Assembly: GCF_014229645.1 (NCBI RefSeq)
Contig: NZ_JAATOD010000004.1
Coordinates: 1 to 64,000 of the forward strand
Direction: 5' to 3'
Origin: Listeria swaminathanii
GTDB lineage: Bacteria; Bacillota; Bacilli; Lactobacillales; Listeriaceae
Length of the DNA stretch: 64,000 nt
This document shows, piece by piece, positions 1 through 8,382 of this stretch. A program made the position numbers and the translations under genes. Position 1 is the first letter of the stretch. Each line of letters starts with the position of its first letter. Under the pieces are notes generated by a model. That model made no database searches. It saw only the letters and a program-made list of their open reading frames with translations, and was not told where the DNA came from.

Positions 1-3
1 ATA

Positions 4-124
4 TTGTCTGGTAGTTATGGCGAGAAGGTCACACCCGTTCCCATCCCGAACACGGTAGTTAAGCTTCTCCGCGCCAATGGTAGTTGGGGGTTTCCCCCTG
101 CGAGAGTAGGTCGCTGCCGGGCAA
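4..124 (+). rRNA. rrf: 5S ribosomal RNA
   Basis: Sequence matches bacterial 5S rRNA, including the conserved loop with CCCGAACACGG and the GCGAGAGTAGG segment. The ends close a helix: bases 4-11 pair with bases 117-124. It is the last rRNA gene of an rRNA operon whose 16S and 23S genes lie left of the window. Exact ends are uncertain by 1-2 bases. Confidence 0.96.
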
Positions 125-135
125 TTTTTTATTAT

Positions 136-211
136 TCCACAGTAGCTCAGTTGGTAGAGCAATCGGCTGTTAACCGATCGGTCGCAGGTTCGAGTCCTGC
201 CTGTGGAGCCA
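136..211 (+). tRNA. tRNA-Asn (anticodon GTT)
   Basis: A 76-base cloverleaf. The acceptor stem pairs TCCACAG (136-142) with CTGTGGA (201-207). The D-loop is the standard AGCTCAGTTGGTAGAGC and the T-arm carries GGTTCGAGTCC. The anticodon loop reads CTGTTAA, giving anticodon GTT (Asn). CCA is encoded at 209-211. It is cotranscribed with the 5S rRNA. Confidence 0.97.
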
Positions 212-235
212 TTTTTTTATTTGAAAGGCTTTGCT

Positions 236-308
<73 letters not shown>

Positions 309-332
309 TAATATAATAGTTATACTTTGGAT

Positions 333-360
333 GTTTCGCTAGTATGCGAAGCTTTTTTTA
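333..360 (+). terminator. Rho-independent terminator of the rRNA-tRNA operon
   Basis: Seven-base-pair stem GTTTCGC/GCGAAGC (333-339 with 346-352, one G-T pair), a 6-base loop and a T7 run. It lies just after tRNA-Thr and ends the stable-RNA operon. Confidence 0.88.
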
Positions 361-782
361 TTTGCCTAAAAATATAAAACACCTTATCCAACACCTTATT
401 TGCTAGATTTATCAAAATTTAGGAATGTTTATGTTCATAAAGAATAATTATACGGTTTTATTCAATTTGTTTTTAGAGTAAATGTTAAGTAATTCAATAA
501 AATATTAGTTTGTGCTTGATTTAATATGGTTAAAATGGAAAGAATATGTACTTTTTGCCACAGATTAAAAGTAGTTTGTATAAAAGGATGAATAATAGCC
601 TGATTTTTGTAGGATTTAGTAATTGGAGATATGATATTACTTATTTAGGGCAAAAACAAGCCTAAATAACTTCTGTTTTGGGTTGTTCATGATAAGAATC
701 GGACATTTCATTACATTTTTGGTTATACATTGCTCTTAGATGGTATCTTTTAATAAAGGATGATTTAAGAGAGGAATTGGAA
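361..782. other. AT-rich noncoding gap
   Basis: About 420 bases between the rRNA-tRNA terminator and the lipoprotein gene. I see no open frame with a ribosome-binding site, no RNA gene and no clear repeat. The promoter of the lipoprotein gene should lie near its right end, but no convincing -35/-10 pair stands out. Confidence 0.5.
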
Positions 783-1430
783 ATGGAGAAAAAAATTGTA
801 GTTGTTGTGGTATTAGTTAGTATAGGTGTATTGATGGGTTGTTCTAACGGTGAAAATGCTGAGGGAAAACCAATAGAAGGAAAAGGGATTGAGAAAGTTG
901 AAATGAAAAATCGGGTAGTTTCTTATCGTGGGAAGTATCTTGAATTGGCTGGAAATATGGATGAGCTAGAAGAAAGTTCTCCGATTATTGTTACTGTAAC
1001 GAAAGGATCTGAGGATAAATCGATAATGAAGGAATCTAAGGACAGTGATATTCCGACAGAATTTTATACTATGAGTGAAGTGAAAGTTAATCGTATTGAA
1101 AAAGATGAGACAGGGATATTGAAAGAAAATAATCTTATTAAGATATTAGAAGACAGCGTGGAAAATGTAAGTGTTGATGGAGAAGAATATGACTTAACTA
1201 TTGATGGTTATAAAAATATGAAGGAGGGAGAAGAATATACTCTTTTTATAAGGAAAAGTACGTCGGGGGACAATTATGTATTAACTAATGCTGTATTGAG
1301 TAAGTATCCTGTTGAAAAAGTGAGTGATCGCGAATTGTTTCTTGAAGGGGATGAGAGCGTGGGGGGAACGGTTGATATGAAAGCTACGTATAAAGAGATT
1401 TATCAGGATGTTTTAAAGGAATATAATTAA
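783..1430 (+). CDS. predicted lipoprotein of unknown function
   Basis: A 215-residue protein with a lipoprotein signal: basic start MEKK, a valine-rich hydrophobic core, and lipobox VLMGC with the lipidated Cys at residue 20. The mature part is charged and hydrophilic, rich in Glu and Lys, without recognised catalytic motifs. I chose ATG 783 because GAGAGG (770-774) is 8 bases upstream; an in-frame TTG at 777 would be too close to it. It stands alone between the rRNA operon and the TetR gene. No terminator is obvious before the next promoter. I do not recognise the family; it should sit on the outer face of the membrane. Confidence 0.8.
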   Translation: MEKKIVVVVVLVSIGVLMGCSNGENAEGKPIEGKGIEKVEMKNRVVSYRGKYLELAGNMDELEESSPIIVTVTKGSEDKSIMKESKDSDIPTEFYTMSEVKVNRIEKDETGILKENNLIKILEDSVENVSVDGEEYDLTIDGYKNMKEGEEYTLFIRKSTSGDNYVLTNAVLSKYPVEKVSDRELFLEGDESVGGTVDMKATYKEIYQDVLKEYN

Positions 1431-1470
1431 ATTCTGGTTTCGGGGACTATAATGGGATAAAAGCCTTATC

Positions 1471-1510
1471 TTGAATCAGGAGTATAAATAGATTATACTA
1501 GGTGTATAAT
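1471..1510 (+). promoter_or_regulatory. promoter and candidate operator of the TetR-family gene
   Basis: The -35 box TTGAAT (1471-1476) and -10 box TATACT (1494-1499) are separated by 17 bases. A perfect 7-bp inverted repeat, ATTATAC (1492-1498) and GTATAAT (1504-1510), with a 5-base spacer covers the -10 box and the likely start site. Its place suggests autorepression by the TetR protein just downstream. The promoter is seen in sequence; the operator role is inferred. Confidence 0.6.
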
Positions 1511-1534
1511 AACTGGACGGGATGGGGTGTTTTT

Positions 1535-2422
1535 TTGAAGGAGAAGAAGCAGCGGATTATTAAGTCGGCTAAAGAGGTGTTTCAAAAGCAAGGGTATTTG
1601 AAGACGTCTGTGCAGGATATGGTTGAAGCAGCTGGGATTTCTAAAGGGACTTTTTATAATTATTTTACTTCGAAAGAGGAACTGGCGATTGTGATTTTTA
1701 AGCAGGAGTATTCGGTTTTGCATCAGCGTTTGGAGTATACGATGGCGCTGGACGGGACGAAGAAGGATAATTTTACGGAGTGTTTGAAGATTATTATTCA
1801 TTTTTATACGGAGAATGGGGAGATATTGAATATTACTTTTTCTCAGACGATGATTGATGATGATTTTAATGCGTTTTTACAGAATGTTCGGCTGAAAAAT
1901 ATGGAATGGGTTAAAAATCAGTTGTTAGAGGTTTATGGGGAGGAAACGGAGCCGTATATTAATGATATTACGATGTTGCTTAGTGGTATGGTGGCGATGT
2001 ATGTCTTTGCGAGTGGTAGCAAAAATATTAACTCCGGGCTGATTGAGCGGGCGATTCCTTATGTTGTGAGAAGGCTAGATGCGCTTGTGAAAGATATTTT
2101 GGAAAGCGGAGAGATCGTGTTTACGGAAGCGGATACGGAAAACTTAGTACCCGACCAAACGATGATCCGGAAGAAGCGTTTGGCTAAACTACGGGAAGCG
2201 CTGGAGGAGCTTAATGTCGGGATTGAGAATGCGGATATAGCTGACTCGGATAAATGGCAGTATAAGGAATCGATGAATGCGCTTGTTGGTGAGATTAATA
2301 ATAATGAAGCGCCTAGAGATTTCATGGTTCAGGGAACGTTATTGTATCTAAAACAGCATGTGCCAGCTAGTTTAACGAAAGAAGTAAATAAATTGGAAGC
2401 TTGTGTGAACGGGCTTTTATAA
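1535..2422 (+). CDS. TetR/AcrR-family transcriptional regulator
   Basis: A 295-residue protein. The N-terminal TetR helix-turn-helix covers about residues 1-50, with the typical GTFYNYFTSKEEL recognition-helix segment preceded by AAGISK. The rest is a ligand-binding/dimerisation part, longer than usual for TetR proteins, with a helical tail from about residue 190. Start TTG 1535 is chosen because GATGGGG (1521-1527) precedes it and the helix-turn-helix begins at once; an upstream GTG at 1502 would lie inside the candidate operator. It directly precedes an EmrB/QacA-type exporter, so it likely represses that gene and itself. The effector is unknown. Confidence 0.88.
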   Translation: MKEKKQRIIKSAKEVFQKQGYLKTSVQDMVEAAGISKGTFYNYFTSKEELAIVIFKQEYSVLHQRLEYTMALDGTKKDNFTECLKIIIHFYTENGEILNITFSQTMIDDDFNAFLQNVRLKNMEWVKNQLLEVYGEETEPYINDITMLLSGMVAMYVFASGSKNINSGLIERAIPYVVRRLDALVKDILESGEIVFTEADTENLVPDQTMIRKKRLAKLREALEELNVGIENADIADSDKWQYKESMNALVGEINNNEAPRDFMVQGTLLYLKQHVPASLTKEVNKLEACVNGLL

Positions 2423-2427
2423 GAATT

Positions 2428-2470
2428 AGACCGACCAGTCACTTTTTGTTGACTTATCGGTCTTTTTTTA
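2428..2470 (+). terminator. terminator of the TetR gene
   Basis: AGACCGA (2428-2434) pairs with TCGGTCT (2457-2463), followed by a T run. The promoter of the next gene is nested in the same segment, so the two elements overlap. Confidence 0.75.
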
Positions 2471-2477
2471 TTATACT
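2449..2477 (+). promoter_or_regulatory. promoter of the MFS exporter gene, with possible TetR site next to it
   Basis: TTGACT (2449-2454), a 17-base spacer and TATACT (2472-2477) form a near-consensus sigma-A promoter. It overlaps the terminator of the upstream gene. Just before the -35 box lies GACCGACCAGTCA (2429-2441), an imperfect palindrome of the kind bound by some TetR-family repressors. Binding is only a guess, since the same bases form the terminator stem. Confidence 0.65.
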
Positions 2478-2522
2478 TCTATTATTCATCTGGAAATTTC
2501 CACATGGGAAGGGGTATTAATT

Positions 2523-4004
2523 TTGAATAGTACAGCAGTAGAACGGCCCGTTGATGTTAATGGGAAGTCGTATAGTAGAAGTTTATTAGTAGTAACAATG
2601 ATTATTGGGGCATTTGTAGCGATCTTGAATCAGACGTTACTTGCAACAGCGCTGCCAATGATTATGGATGATTTGCATATTACAGCAGCAACAGGGCAAT
2701 GGTTAACGACAGCTTTCTTGCTGACAAATGGGATTATGATTCCGATTACAGCACTTTTAATTGAAAAAATTAGTTCGAAAACGTTATTTATTACGGCGAT
2801 GACTGTATTTACAATTGGTACAATTATAGCATCTGTGGCGGGTTCATTCCCGATCTTGCTTACTGGTCGTATTGTTCAAGCGGCGGGTGCAGGGATTATG
2901 ATGCCATTACTTCAAACAATCTTCTTGCTGATTTTCCCTCGTGAAAAACGTGGGGCGGCAATGGGGCTGATGGGACTCGTTATTGCGTTCGCTCCAGCAA
3001 TTGGACCAACTTTGTCTGGTTGGATTGTGGATTCGTATGATTGGCGTGTATTATTCCTTATTTTAATTCCAATTGCGGTTATTGATATTATTTTAGCGTT
3101 CTTTGGAATGAAAAAAGTAGTGAAGCTAACTGATACAAAAATTGATTTTCTTTCGATTGTAATGTCTTCAATTGGTTTTGGGTCACTTCTTTATGGATTT
3201 AGCTCAGCGGGTAATGATGGCTGGGGAGATGCAACGGTTATCACGATGCTGATTATTGGTGTCGTTGTTATTGGGCTATTTATTTGGCGCCAGCTAGTTA
3301 TTGATAATCCGATGCTTGAGCTTCATGTGTTTAAATATCCAGTATTTTCATTGTCAGTTGTTCTTGGTTCGATTGTAACAATGGCGATGATTGGTGCGGA
3401 GATTGTGTTGCCACTTTATATTCAAACAATTCGCGGGGAGTCGGCGCTTCAATCAGGTCTATTATTACTTCCGGGTGCGATTATTATGGGGATAATGAGT
3501 CCGATTACGGGTATTATTTTCGATAAAATTGGGGCGAAATGGCTGACGATTACTGGGGTTACCATTTTGACTATCGGTACAATTCCATTTATGTTCCTAA
3601 CGATGGATACGCCGCTTTGGTATATTGTCGTGTTCTACGCAGTGAGGTTCTTCGGGATTTCGATGGCGATGATGCCAGTTTCTACAGCGGGTATGAATGC
3701 ACTTCCTAACCACTTGATTAACCACGGTTCGGCAGTGAATAATACAATCCGTCAAATTGCTGGTTCGATTGGGACTGCGGTACTTATTACTGTTTTAACG
3801 AATGTGACGAAAGATAATATGCCAGGTAAGGCGCTTATGGCGACGGACCCAGCTAGTTTTGCTCAAAAGGCACAAGATGCTAGCTTGGACGGAATGCGTG
3901 CGGCGTTTATGGTTGCGGCAATTTTCGCGGCTATTGGGATGATTTTAAGTCTATTCCTTAAAACTAAAAAACAAGAACCAATTGTTAAAGAATATACGAA
4001 ATAA
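2523..4004 (+). CDS. MFS drug:H+ antiporter, EmrB/QacA (DHA2) family
   Basis: A 493-residue integral membrane protein of the 14-helix DHA2 drug-exporter family. Visible marks are LNQTLLATALPMI in the first helix region (motif D1-like), the GRIVQAAGAGIMMPL segment (motif B-like, about residue 117) and AIGPTLSGWIVDSYDWRVLF (motif C and following WRxxF, about residues 158-177). The start is TTG 2523 with GGAAGGGG (2508-2515) ahead of it. It has its own promoter behind the TetR gene and a shared bidirectional terminator with the convergent next gene. It should export lipophilic drugs or a cell metabolite using proton motive force; the substrate cannot be told from sequence. Confidence 0.9.
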   Translation: MNSTAVERPVDVNGKSYSRSLLVVTMIIGAFVAILNQTLLATALPMIMDDLHITAATGQWLTTAFLLTNGIMIPITALLIEKISSKTLFITAMTVFTIGTIIASVAGSFPILLTGRIVQAAGAGIMMPLLQTIFLLIFPREKRGAAMGLMGLVIAFAPAIGPTLSGWIVDSYDWRVLFLILIPIAVIDIILAFFGMKKVVKLTDTKIDFLSIVMSSIGFGSLLYGFSSAGNDGWGDATVITMLIIGVVVIGLFIWRQLVIDNPMLELHVFKYPVFSLSVVLGSIVTMAMIGAEIVLPLYIQTIRGESALQSGLLLLPGAIIMGIMSPITGIIFDKIGAKWLTITGVTILTIGTIPFMFLTMDTPLWYIVVFYAVRFFGISMAMMPVSTAGMNALPNHLINHGSAVNNTIRQIAGSIGTAVLITVLTNVTKDNMPGKALMATDPASFAQKAQDASLDGMRAAFMVAAIFAAIGMILSLFLKTKKQEPIVKEYTK

Positions 4005-4009
4005 AAATA

Positions 4010-4056
4010 AAACAGGGTCAAAAATCCAATTTGGACGATTGACCCTGTTTTTTTAT
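4010..4056. terminator. bidirectional terminator
   Basis: Perfect stem AAACAGGGTCA (4010-4020) with TGACCCTGTTT (4040-4050), flanked by A-rich sequence on the left and a T run on the right. It serves the MFS gene and the convergent SAM adenosyltransferase gene. Confidence 0.9.
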
Positions 4057-4895
4057 ACTTTTTTAAGGGTGACTTTCCAGCTGGTGCCGGTGCCGACTGA
4101 ATAAGCGTCTACGAACGAACCTTGATTGATACCGAGGCCGAGATTGTCGAGTGAGTTGACGTAGATGAGTGGCTCGCCGATGCGTAAGTCTGCGAATGAG
4201 CGGCTGTAGGTAACGAAATTCTTATAAACTATGCGGTCGTGGTGTTTGATTAGGACTTCAATGGAATCACCGTAGTTTGCGCCAAGTTCAAGGAAATCAG
4301 TCCGACGAATATTTGTCCAAAGGTTGCCAAATGGGCGGTCGATAATATCAATCGTTCCAAAAGCTTGCTCGCCTTCTAAATAGGAATCGCTTAAACTCAG
4401 AGAGACAATCGATTCGGGAGCGGCTGCGGGTCCAATATCTTCAAAGTTAATCACGCCAGCTGCAAGTCGCGCTGCTGTATAGGCAAAAATATCACGACCA
4501 TGAAAGGTATGAGACGCGCCAGATTTTGGAAGACGATTTTTTTCTTCATCAATGAGACGAACTTCTTTGATCGTTCCGTAATGCGCGATATGAGTTAAAG
4601 TCCCGTTGTCAGGTGTAATAATATAATGACCATCTTCTGTTAAAACGGCAACACTGCGGCGCTTCGAACCAACGCCAGGATCCACAATAGAGACAAAAAT
4701 CGTATTTTCAGGCCAGTAAGTCACAGTTTGTAGTAAACGATAAGATGCCTCCCAAATATTAAATTGAGGAATTTGATGCGTTAAATCGTATATTTGTAAA
4801 TCGACACTAACACTGTTAATCACGCCATACATTGCACTAACTGCACCATCACTAATACCAAAATCGGATTGTAAAACAAGTAGTTGTTTTGTCAT
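4053..4895 (-). CDS. S-adenosylmethionine hydroxide adenosyltransferase (SAM hydrolase, DUF62 family)
   Basis: A 280-residue protein of the SAM hydroxide adenosyltransferase family, related in fold to fluorinase and chlorinase. Members cleave SAM with a water-derived hydroxide to adenosine and methionine. Family motifs visible are LQSDFGISDGAVSAMYG (about 9-25), VDPGVG (about 74-79) and ITPDNGTLT (about 96-104). Start ATG 4895 is preceded by GGAGGAATT; two upstream ATG codons in frame lie before this Shine-Dalgarno and are not used. The gene is monocistronic behind a T-box leader with an isoleucine-type specifier. The physiological role of the family in Firmicutes is unclear. Confidence 0.88.
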   Translation of the reverse strand: MTKQLLVLQSDFGISDGAVSAMYGVINSVSVDLQIYDLTHQIPQFNIWEASYRLLQTVTYWPENTIFVSIVDPGVGSKRRSVAVLTEDGHYIITPDNGTLTHIAHYGTIKEVRLIDEEKNRLPKSGASHTFHGRDIFAYTAARLAAGVINFEDIGPAAAPESIVSLSLSDSYLEGEQAFGTIDIIDRPFGNLWTNIRRTDFLELGANYGDSIEVLIKHHDRIVYKNFVTYSRSFADLRIGEPLIYVNSLDNLGLGINQGSFVDAYSVGTGTSWKVTLKKV

Positions 4896-4927
4896 TTTAA
4901 ATTCCTCCATTTTCAACAATTTAGGGT

Positions 4928-5212
4928 AAAATAAAACTCGCCCTCGTCCAAAATAGCATCTTGGAATAAGGGCGAGAAAATTTCACGCGGTACCACCTTA
5001 ATTTATTTCCAGCTTACACTGAAAACCTCAAATAAGCATTTATGTACAATACTTACGGCGTTTGATAACGGACGCCAAATCCGTTGCGGCTTACTTAATT
5101 TCAGCGGCAAAACTCAGAGGCCATTTTTCGGACGTTGTTTTTTGTTCCTTTTCAGCAGTGGGAACTCTCTTTTAGAAAAAACGGGCGTCGTACTTTTCTC
5201 TTCATAGCTTTG
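4928..5212 (-). ncRNA. T-box riboswitch leader, specifier AUU (Ile)
   Basis: Read on the minus strand, the leader shows the T-box hallmarks in order. First comes the stem I AG-rich segment ATGAAGAGAAAAGTA, then AGAGAG and the apical GCTGAAAAGG. The specifier loop follows as GAA-ATT-AAGTA, with specifier ATT at 5097-5099. Stem III carries CCGTTATCA, and the T-box proper, GGTGGTACCGCG, lies at 4986-4997. The expression platform is a terminator, AGGGCGAG/CTCGCCCT (4969-4976 with 4937-4944), followed by T-rich sequence. Uncharged tRNA-Ile should stabilise the antiterminator and switch on the SAM adenosyltransferase gene. The T-box call is firm; the Ile assignment is by position in the loop. Confidence 0.9.
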
Positions 5213-5218
5213 TAATAA

Positions 5219-5247
5219 AGAATACAGAAAAGTTGGATAAGTGTCAA
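5219..5247 (-). promoter_or_regulatory. promoter of the T-box/SAM adenosyltransferase transcript
   Basis: On the minus strand TTGACA (5247-5242), a 17-base spacer and TATTCT (5224-5219). Transcription would start about 5212, just before stem I of the T-box. Confidence 0.8.
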
Positions 5248-5343
5248 TGAATACAGTACGGCTTGTGAGGGAAATCGCATAGTAGCGCTGTTTGAGAACG
5301 ATTATCAACTGTCGTATTACTGTGATTTTAAAGGAAGAACTGT

Positions 5344-5375
5344 TATAATATAAGCGAAAATTGGAAACGCTTTCT
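5344..5375 (+). promoter_or_regulatory. formate dehydrogenase promoter -10 and CcpA cre site
   Basis: TATAAT (5344-5349) is a perfect -10 box; the -35 region (TGTGAT, 5321-5326) is poor, so activation may be needed. TTGGAAACGCTTTCT (5361-5375) matches the CcpA cre consensus WTGNAARCGNWWNCA at all but the last position. It starts about 5 bases after the expected transcription start, a place where CcpA blocks elongation or initiation. Carbon catabolite repression of the operon is inferred. Confidence 0.65.
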
Positions 5376-5394
5376 CTATATAGGAGGTAATGTG

Positions 5395-8382
5395 ATGGGC
5401 GCAAAAGTATCGGTGCAAATTAATGGTGAGGCGCGGGATGTGGTGGAAGGAACGCGAATACTGGACTATTTGAATGCAGAGGGAATACAGCATCCGCATA
5501 TTTGTTATAGTGAGCAAATTGGGCCAATTCAATCTTGTGATACGTGTATGTGCGAGGTTGACGGGGAACTTGTGCGGGCGTGCAGCACGAATCTAGCAGA
5601 TGGGATGGAAATTAAAACTAATTCAGAACTGGCGAAAGATGCGCAATTAGAAGCGATGGATCGGATTTTGGAGAATCATTTACTGTATTGTACGGTTTGT
5701 GATAATAATAATGGCAACTGCAAAGTACATAATACGACGGAATTGCTTGGTGTGGAAAAACAAGAACGACCTTACCGTGAAAAAGGCTATCTGAATGATT
5801 TTTCGCATCCGTTTTATCGTTATGATCCGGATCAATGTATTCTTTGTGGGCGCTGTGTGGAGGCGTGTCAGCAAGTGCAGGTGAATGAGACGCTTTCGAT
5901 TGATTGGGAGCGTAGTCAGCCGCGCGTTATTTGGGATGATGATCGTCCGGCGAATTTGTCTTCTTGTGTTTCATGCGGGCTTTGTGCGACGGTGTGTCCT
6001 TGTAATGCGTTGATGGAAAAATCAATGCTCGGCCAAGCTGGCTTTATGACGGGGTTAGATGAAGATATGCTAGAACCGATGATTGATATGGTGAAAAAAG
6101 TGGAGCCGAATTATCAAACCGTTTTTGCTGTGTCAGAAATGGAAGCGGCGATGCGGGAAACGCGGACGAAGAAAACGAAGACGGTTTGTACTTTCTGCGG
6201 GGTTGGTTGTACGTTTGAGGTGTGGACGAAGGATCGCAAAATCTTGAAAGTCGAGCCAACTGGGGAAGGTCCGGTGAACAAATTTGCGACGTGTGTGAAG
6301 GGGAAATTTGGTTGGGATTTTGTTAATAGTGAGAAACGGATTACGACACCGCTCATTCGCGAAGGAAATGAATTTGTGCCGGCAAGTTGGGAAGATGCGA
6401 TTCAGTTAGTTGCGACTAAATTGCGGGAAATTCAGGCTAAGTATGGCAATGACTCGCTTGGATTTATTAGTTCGTCTAAAACAACGAATGAAGAAAACTA
6501 TTTGATGCAAAAATTGGCGCGGCAGGTTTTTGAGACGAATAATATTGATAATTGTTCGCGCTATTGCCAGGCACCAGCTTCGGATGGGCTGACGCGGACG
6601 GTTGGGATTGGTGCGGATTCGGGGACTGTGGAAGATATTGAAACAGCGGGACTTGTAATCATTGTTGGTGCTTCTCCGGCTGATGGACATCCCGTGCTTG
6701 CTAGCAGAATTAAGCGAGCGCAGAAGACTCGTGGTCAAAAGCTGATTGTTTCTGATTTGCGGAAACACGAAATGGCGGAGCGTTCTGATTTATTTATTCA
6801 TCCGAAACAAGGAACGGACTTTGTTTGGTTGACGGCAGTTGCGAAATATATGATTGATCAGGGATGGCATGATGAGGTCTTTATGGAGAATCGGATTAGC
6901 AATGTGGCGGATTACCTAGCATTTTTAGAACCATTTACACTTGATTATGCAGAAAAGGAAACGGGGCTGCCTGCTGAAACGTTGAAAATAGTGGCGCAGA
7001 TGATTCATGAAGCTGATGGGACGGCGGTTTGTTGGGGAATGGGTGTTACGCAAAATATTGCGGGATCGCATACTTCTTCGGCTATTGCGAATTTGCTTCT
7101 TGTCACAGGGAACTTCGGAAGACATGGTGCGGGAGCGTATCCACTTAGAGGACATAATAACGTGCAAGGTGCTTGCGACATGGGTTCGTTGCCGAATGTT
7201 TTACCGGGAATTCAGCCACTTGGAAATAACGAAGTTCGCGCTCGTTTTGAGGAAGCTTATGGGGTGTCGATTTCGCCGGAACCGGGTTTGAAAAACAATG
7301 AAATGCTTGATGCGATTGAGGCGGGAACGCTCCACTCCATGTATGTGATTGGCGAGGAAATGGCTTGGGTGGACTCTAACTCTAATCATGTCCAAGAAAT
7401 TCTCGCAAGCCTTGATTTCTTTGTGGTTCAAGATGTGTTCCTATCGAAAACAGCGCAGTTTGCGGATGTTGTTTTCCCAGCGGCTCCTTCACTTGAAAAA
7501 GAAGGAACATTTACGAATACAGAACGTCGGGTACAACGGCTTTATGAAGTATTAGAACCGCTTGGAGACTCGAAGCCAGACTGGTGGATCATTCAAGAGG
7601 TGGCTAGAGCATGCGGAAGAACGGACTGGAATTATGATCATCCGAGCGAAATTATGGATGAAATTGCTAGCTTGGCGCCATTTTTTGCAGGGGTTCGTTA
7701 TGACCGGATGCAAGGGTTTAACAGCCTTGTGTGGCCGGTGAGTGCGGATGGGAAAGATATGCCACTACTGTATGAAGAACGATTTAATTTTCCGGATGGC
7801 AAAGCGCAATTTTCGACGTTACCGTATATTGCGCCGATTACTTTCCCAGAAGAATATAATTTAACGCTGAATAATGGGCGGTTGTTGGAGCAGTTCCATG
7901 AGGGGAATTTGACGGATAAATCGAAAGGCTTGGATTATAAATTGCCGGAAGTGTTTGTGGAAGTTTCGCATGAATTAGCGAAAGAACGTGATATTGAAAG
8001 TGGTTCGCTCGTTCGTTTAAGCTCGCCTTATGGTCGCATTAAGCTTCGTGCTGTTGTGACCGAGCGGATGAAAGGGTATGAAGTCTATGTGCCAATGCAT
8101 TCTGTGAGTAGTGAAACGGCAGTCAATTTGCTGACTTCTAGCGCCGGCGATGTTCGGACGAAAACACCAGCTTATAAACAAACCAAAGTGAACCTAACTG
8201 TGCTTGAAAAAACTGGGAAAAATCCACTTCCAGACCATAATCCGCGTAATCGAAAAAGGTTCCCACAAAATGGAGCTGAAGTAGAACGCAAGTGGTCGAG
8301 AGAAGATTATCAACCGATTTCTAAGGTAAACTGCGCTTGTGGTGGGAACTGTGGCTGCGGCGGAAAAGGGAGGAATCACTGA
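5395..8382 (+). CDS. formate dehydrogenase alpha subunit, cysteine-type, with N-terminal ferredoxin-like region
   Basis: A 995-residue cytoplasmic molybdoenzyme. Residues 1-75 are a 2Fe-2S domain (Cys37, 48, 51, 63). Next is a His-Cys cluster motif (His95, Cys99, 102, 109), then two 4Fe-4S motifs (CILCGRC at 148-154 and CVSCGLC at 191-197). The catalytic bis-MGD domain begins with a further 4Fe-4S motif, CTFCGVGC (265-272). Cys391 in CSRYCQAP aligns with the selenocysteine of E. coli FdhF, so this is a Cys enzyme. A Cys/Gly-rich tail, CACGGNCGCGG, ends the protein. ATG 5395 is chosen because AGGAGG lies 7 bases upstream; GTG 5392 is adjacent. It is translationally coupled to the DUF1641 gene. 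Formate is the presumed substrate from family membership. Confidence 0.9.
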   Translation: MGAKVSVQINGEARDVVEGTRILDYLNAEGIQHPHICYSEQIGPIQSCDTCMCEVDGELVRACSTNLADGMEIKTNSELAKDAQLEAMDRILENHLLYCTVCDNNNGNCKVHNTTELLGVEKQERPYREKGYLNDFSHPFYRYDPDQCILCGRCVEACQQVQVNETLSIDWERSQPRVIWDDDRPANLSSCVSCGLCATVCPCNALMEKSMLGQAGFMTGLDEDMLEPMIDMVKKVEPNYQTVFAVSEMEAAMRETRTKKTKTVCTFCGVGCTFEVWTKDRKILKVEPTGEGPVNKFATCVKGKFGWDFVNSEKRITTPLIREGNEFVPASWEDAIQLVATKLREIQAKYGNDSLGFISSSKTTNEENYLMQKLARQVFETNNIDNCSRYCQAPASDGLTRTVGIGADSGTVEDIETAGLVIIVGASPADGHPVLASRIKRAQKTRGQKLIVSDLRKHEMAERSDLFIHPKQGTDFVWLTAVAKYMIDQGWHDEVFMENRISNVADYLAFLEPFTLDYAEKETGLPAETLKIVAQMIHEADGTAVCWGMGVTQNIAGSHTSSAIANLLLVTGNFGRHGAGAYPLRGHNNVQGACDMGSLPNVLPGIQPLGNNEVRARFEEAYGVSISPEPGLKNNEMLDAIEAGTLHSMYVIGEEMAWVDSNSNHVQEILASLDFFVVQDVFLSKTAQFADVVFPAAPSLEKEGTFTNTERRVQRLYEVLEPLGDSKPDWWIIQEVARACGRTDWNYDHPSEIMDEIASLAPFFAGVRYDRMQGFNSLVWPVSADGKDMPLLYEERFNFPDGKAQFSTLPYIAPITFPEEYNLTLNNGRLLEQFHEGNLTDKSKGLDYKLPEVFVEVSHELAKERDIESGSLVRLSSPYGRIKLRAVVTERMKGYEVYVPMHSVSSETAVNLLTSSAGDVRTKTPAYKQTKVNLTVLEKTGKNPLPDHNPRNRKRFPQNGAEVERKWSREDYQPISKVNCACGGNCGCGGKGRNH

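Noticed and set aside
1437..1459. Possible SigB promoter (GTTT, 13 bases, GGGATA) before the TetR gene
   Set aside because: The -10 half GGGATA departs from GGGWAT/GGGTAA, and a better sigma-A promoter (TTGAAT-17-TATACT) lies just downstream.
6541..6600. Selenocysteine in formate dehydrogenase
   Set aside because: The active-site codon is TGC, not TGA, and no SECIS-like stem is needed.
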